Below, piece after piece: positions 6,050-6,913 of a DNA stretch of 6,913 bases (positions within the stretch are counted from its first letter, which is position 1; each line of letters starts with the position of its first letter). The notes beneath the pieces are model-generated. The model saw only the letters and a list, made by a program, of their open reading frames with translations, was not told where the DNA came from and made no database searches. The DNA is taken from the NCBI GenBank assembly GCA_031292465.1, contig JARLHB010000237.1:1-6913 (forward strand). The letters are read 5' to 3'. The position numbers were made by a program, and so were the translations under genes. Source of the DNA: Ignavibacteriaceae bacterium (GTDB taxonomy: Bacteria > Bacteroidota > Ignavibacteria > Ignavibacteriales > Ignavibacteriaceae).

Positions 6050-6913
6050 TTGAACTTAAAATCTCTTAAAATATACGGACTGGAAATTGAAGCCAGTACT
6101 AAACTTAGAGCCTTTATAGGCCTTACGATACTTTTATTTGTATTTAGGTTGGCATTTTACTCGCCCGACGCTGTAATCTTAATAATAATAAACGAAATAT
6201 TAGTCGGGTTAACTTTTACAACGTTATTTGTTTATTTGCTGGATTTGGTTAAATCAAAATCAGTTAATCCGCTTGCGTTTGTTATGAACATAGGCATACT
6301 GAATGCAGTAATATTTTTTCTTTTAACTTTTGCCGATTCCATATTAAGCAGTTTAATGACAAAGGCCGAGGGAATGGCTATAAACCCCGGGCTGGTATCA
6401 AATCTTATAACATTTGTTTATTCTTATGTAATATTAATTTCTCTTGTAATAGTATTCCTGGCATTCAGGGAACTTTATTTTTACCGGCAGAAGAAAAATG
6501 TAAGTACGTATTTTAATACAATGATGGCCTTTTTTGCACTTACCTGCGCGGCAAATTTATTTAATAAAGTAATAGAGCCAAATTATATTAAGGAAACCTT
6601 CCTTATTATTTCCGTCCTGCTAATAGTCATAAATTCGATAAAAATTTCATGGATTGCTTTTATTGTAAAGAAAGAAAAAGTAGCACTGCTGGTACTTTCA
6701 ATAATAATTTCCATTTTGTTTTTTACCAATCTTGTCAGCGGCTCTTCAGATAACATACATAACCAGGTTGTACAGCAATTTTCCCCGATGTTAAATCAAT
6801 TCCTGAAGATAGTAATGATATACGGTGCAATTTATTTCAGCGTATTATTTTTTACAACTTTATTTCACATTCCTACGGCAGAGGCTTTTGACAGGAAAGC
6901 ACAGGAAGTTTCA
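6050..6913 (+). CDS. Multi-pass membrane sensor, N-terminal part; possibly of a SpoIIE/PP2C-type phosphatase
   Basis: An open frame of 288 codons runs from TTG 6050 past the right edge with no stop. GGGA at 6039-6042 lies seven bases upstream; TTG 6047 is an alternative and TAA at 6044-6046 closes the frame. The first in-frame ATG (residue 79) would drop two membrane helices, so a TTG start is likely. The product is very hydrophobic, with about seven or eight helices: about 21-37, 42-64, 77-98, 118-139, 155-171, 183-205, 210-229 and 252-272. Basic patches such as RQKK (146-149) and KKEK (207-210) lie between helices. It ends FFTTLFHIPTAEAFDRKAQEVS, where the last helix passes into a cytoplasmic linker. 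I associate that linker with Ignavibacteria proteins carrying GAF and SpoIIE-type phosphatase domains; this comes from memory and the catalytic part is outside the window. It could equally precede a kinase or cyclase. Confidence 0.75.
   Translation, partial: MNLKSLKIYGLEIEASTKLRAFIGLTILLFVFRLAFYSPDAVILIIINEILVGLTFTTLFVYLLDLVKSKSVNPLAFVMNIGILNAVIFFLLTFADSILSSLMTKAEGMAINPGLVSNLITFVYSYVILISLVIVFLAFRELYFYRQKKNVSTYFNTMMAFFALTCAANLFNKVIEPNYIKETFLIISVLLIVINSIKISWIAFIVKKEKVALLVLSIIISILFFTNLVSGSSDNIHNQVVQQFSPMLNQFLKIVMIYGAIYFSVLFFTTLFHIPTAEAFDRKAQEVS

Overview
The window is AT-rich and comes from a bacterium that uses Shine-Dalgarno-type starts. Protein style points to the Bacteroidota/Chlorobiota/Ignavibacteriota group, and I favour an Ignavibacteria-like organism. 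The reasons are a zinc-less membrane anti-sigma factor next to an ECF sigma gene, a free-standing STAS protein with an NSSGLG phosphosite, and a multi-helix membrane protein ending in a TLFHIPTAEAFDR-type stretch that I associate with the phosphatases of that group. This placement is inference from pattern recognition; no rRNA or marker gene is present to prove it.

Layout. Bases 1-290 (minus) hold the first 96 codons of purA (adenylosuccinate synthetase). Upstream of it, also on the minus strand, is a 113-residue STAS anti-anti-sigma factor gene (412-753), closed off from purA by a clear intrinsic terminator (about 345-384). A 310-base divergent region (754-1063) separates it from a rightward pair: an ECF sigma factor (1064-1656, broken by a one-base frameshift near 1520) and its one-pass membrane anti-sigma factor (1653-3239). 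The two are joined by an ATGA stop/start overlap. An ECF-like promoter (GGAAC, 16 bases, CGTCTAAA) lies immediately before the sigma start codon. A 354-base spacer follows, then a 731-residue soluble histidine kinase (SnoaL-like domain, two PAS domains, HisKA, HATPase) at 3594-5789. After a further ~260-base spacer a multi-pass membrane protein starts at a TTG codon (6050) and runs off the right edge.

How the parts fit. Apart from purA, everything is signal transduction: a partner-switching component (STAS), an envelope-stress style sigma/anti-sigma module, an orphan kinase without a receiver or response regulator beside it, and a membrane sensor that may be the N-terminal half of a SpoIIE/PP2C-type phosphatase. 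If that last reading is right, STAS protein and phosphatase could act in the same partner-switch, but the link is inferred.

The most notable points are the frameshift that separates region 4 of the sigma factor from region 2 while its coupling to the anti-sigma gene is preserved; the ECF-like promoter placed so close that the sigma mRNA would be nearly leaderless; the GC shift inside the kinase gene; and the non-ATG membrane gene at the right edge. I saw no tRNA, rRNA, CRISPR array, transposase or insertion-sequence ends.
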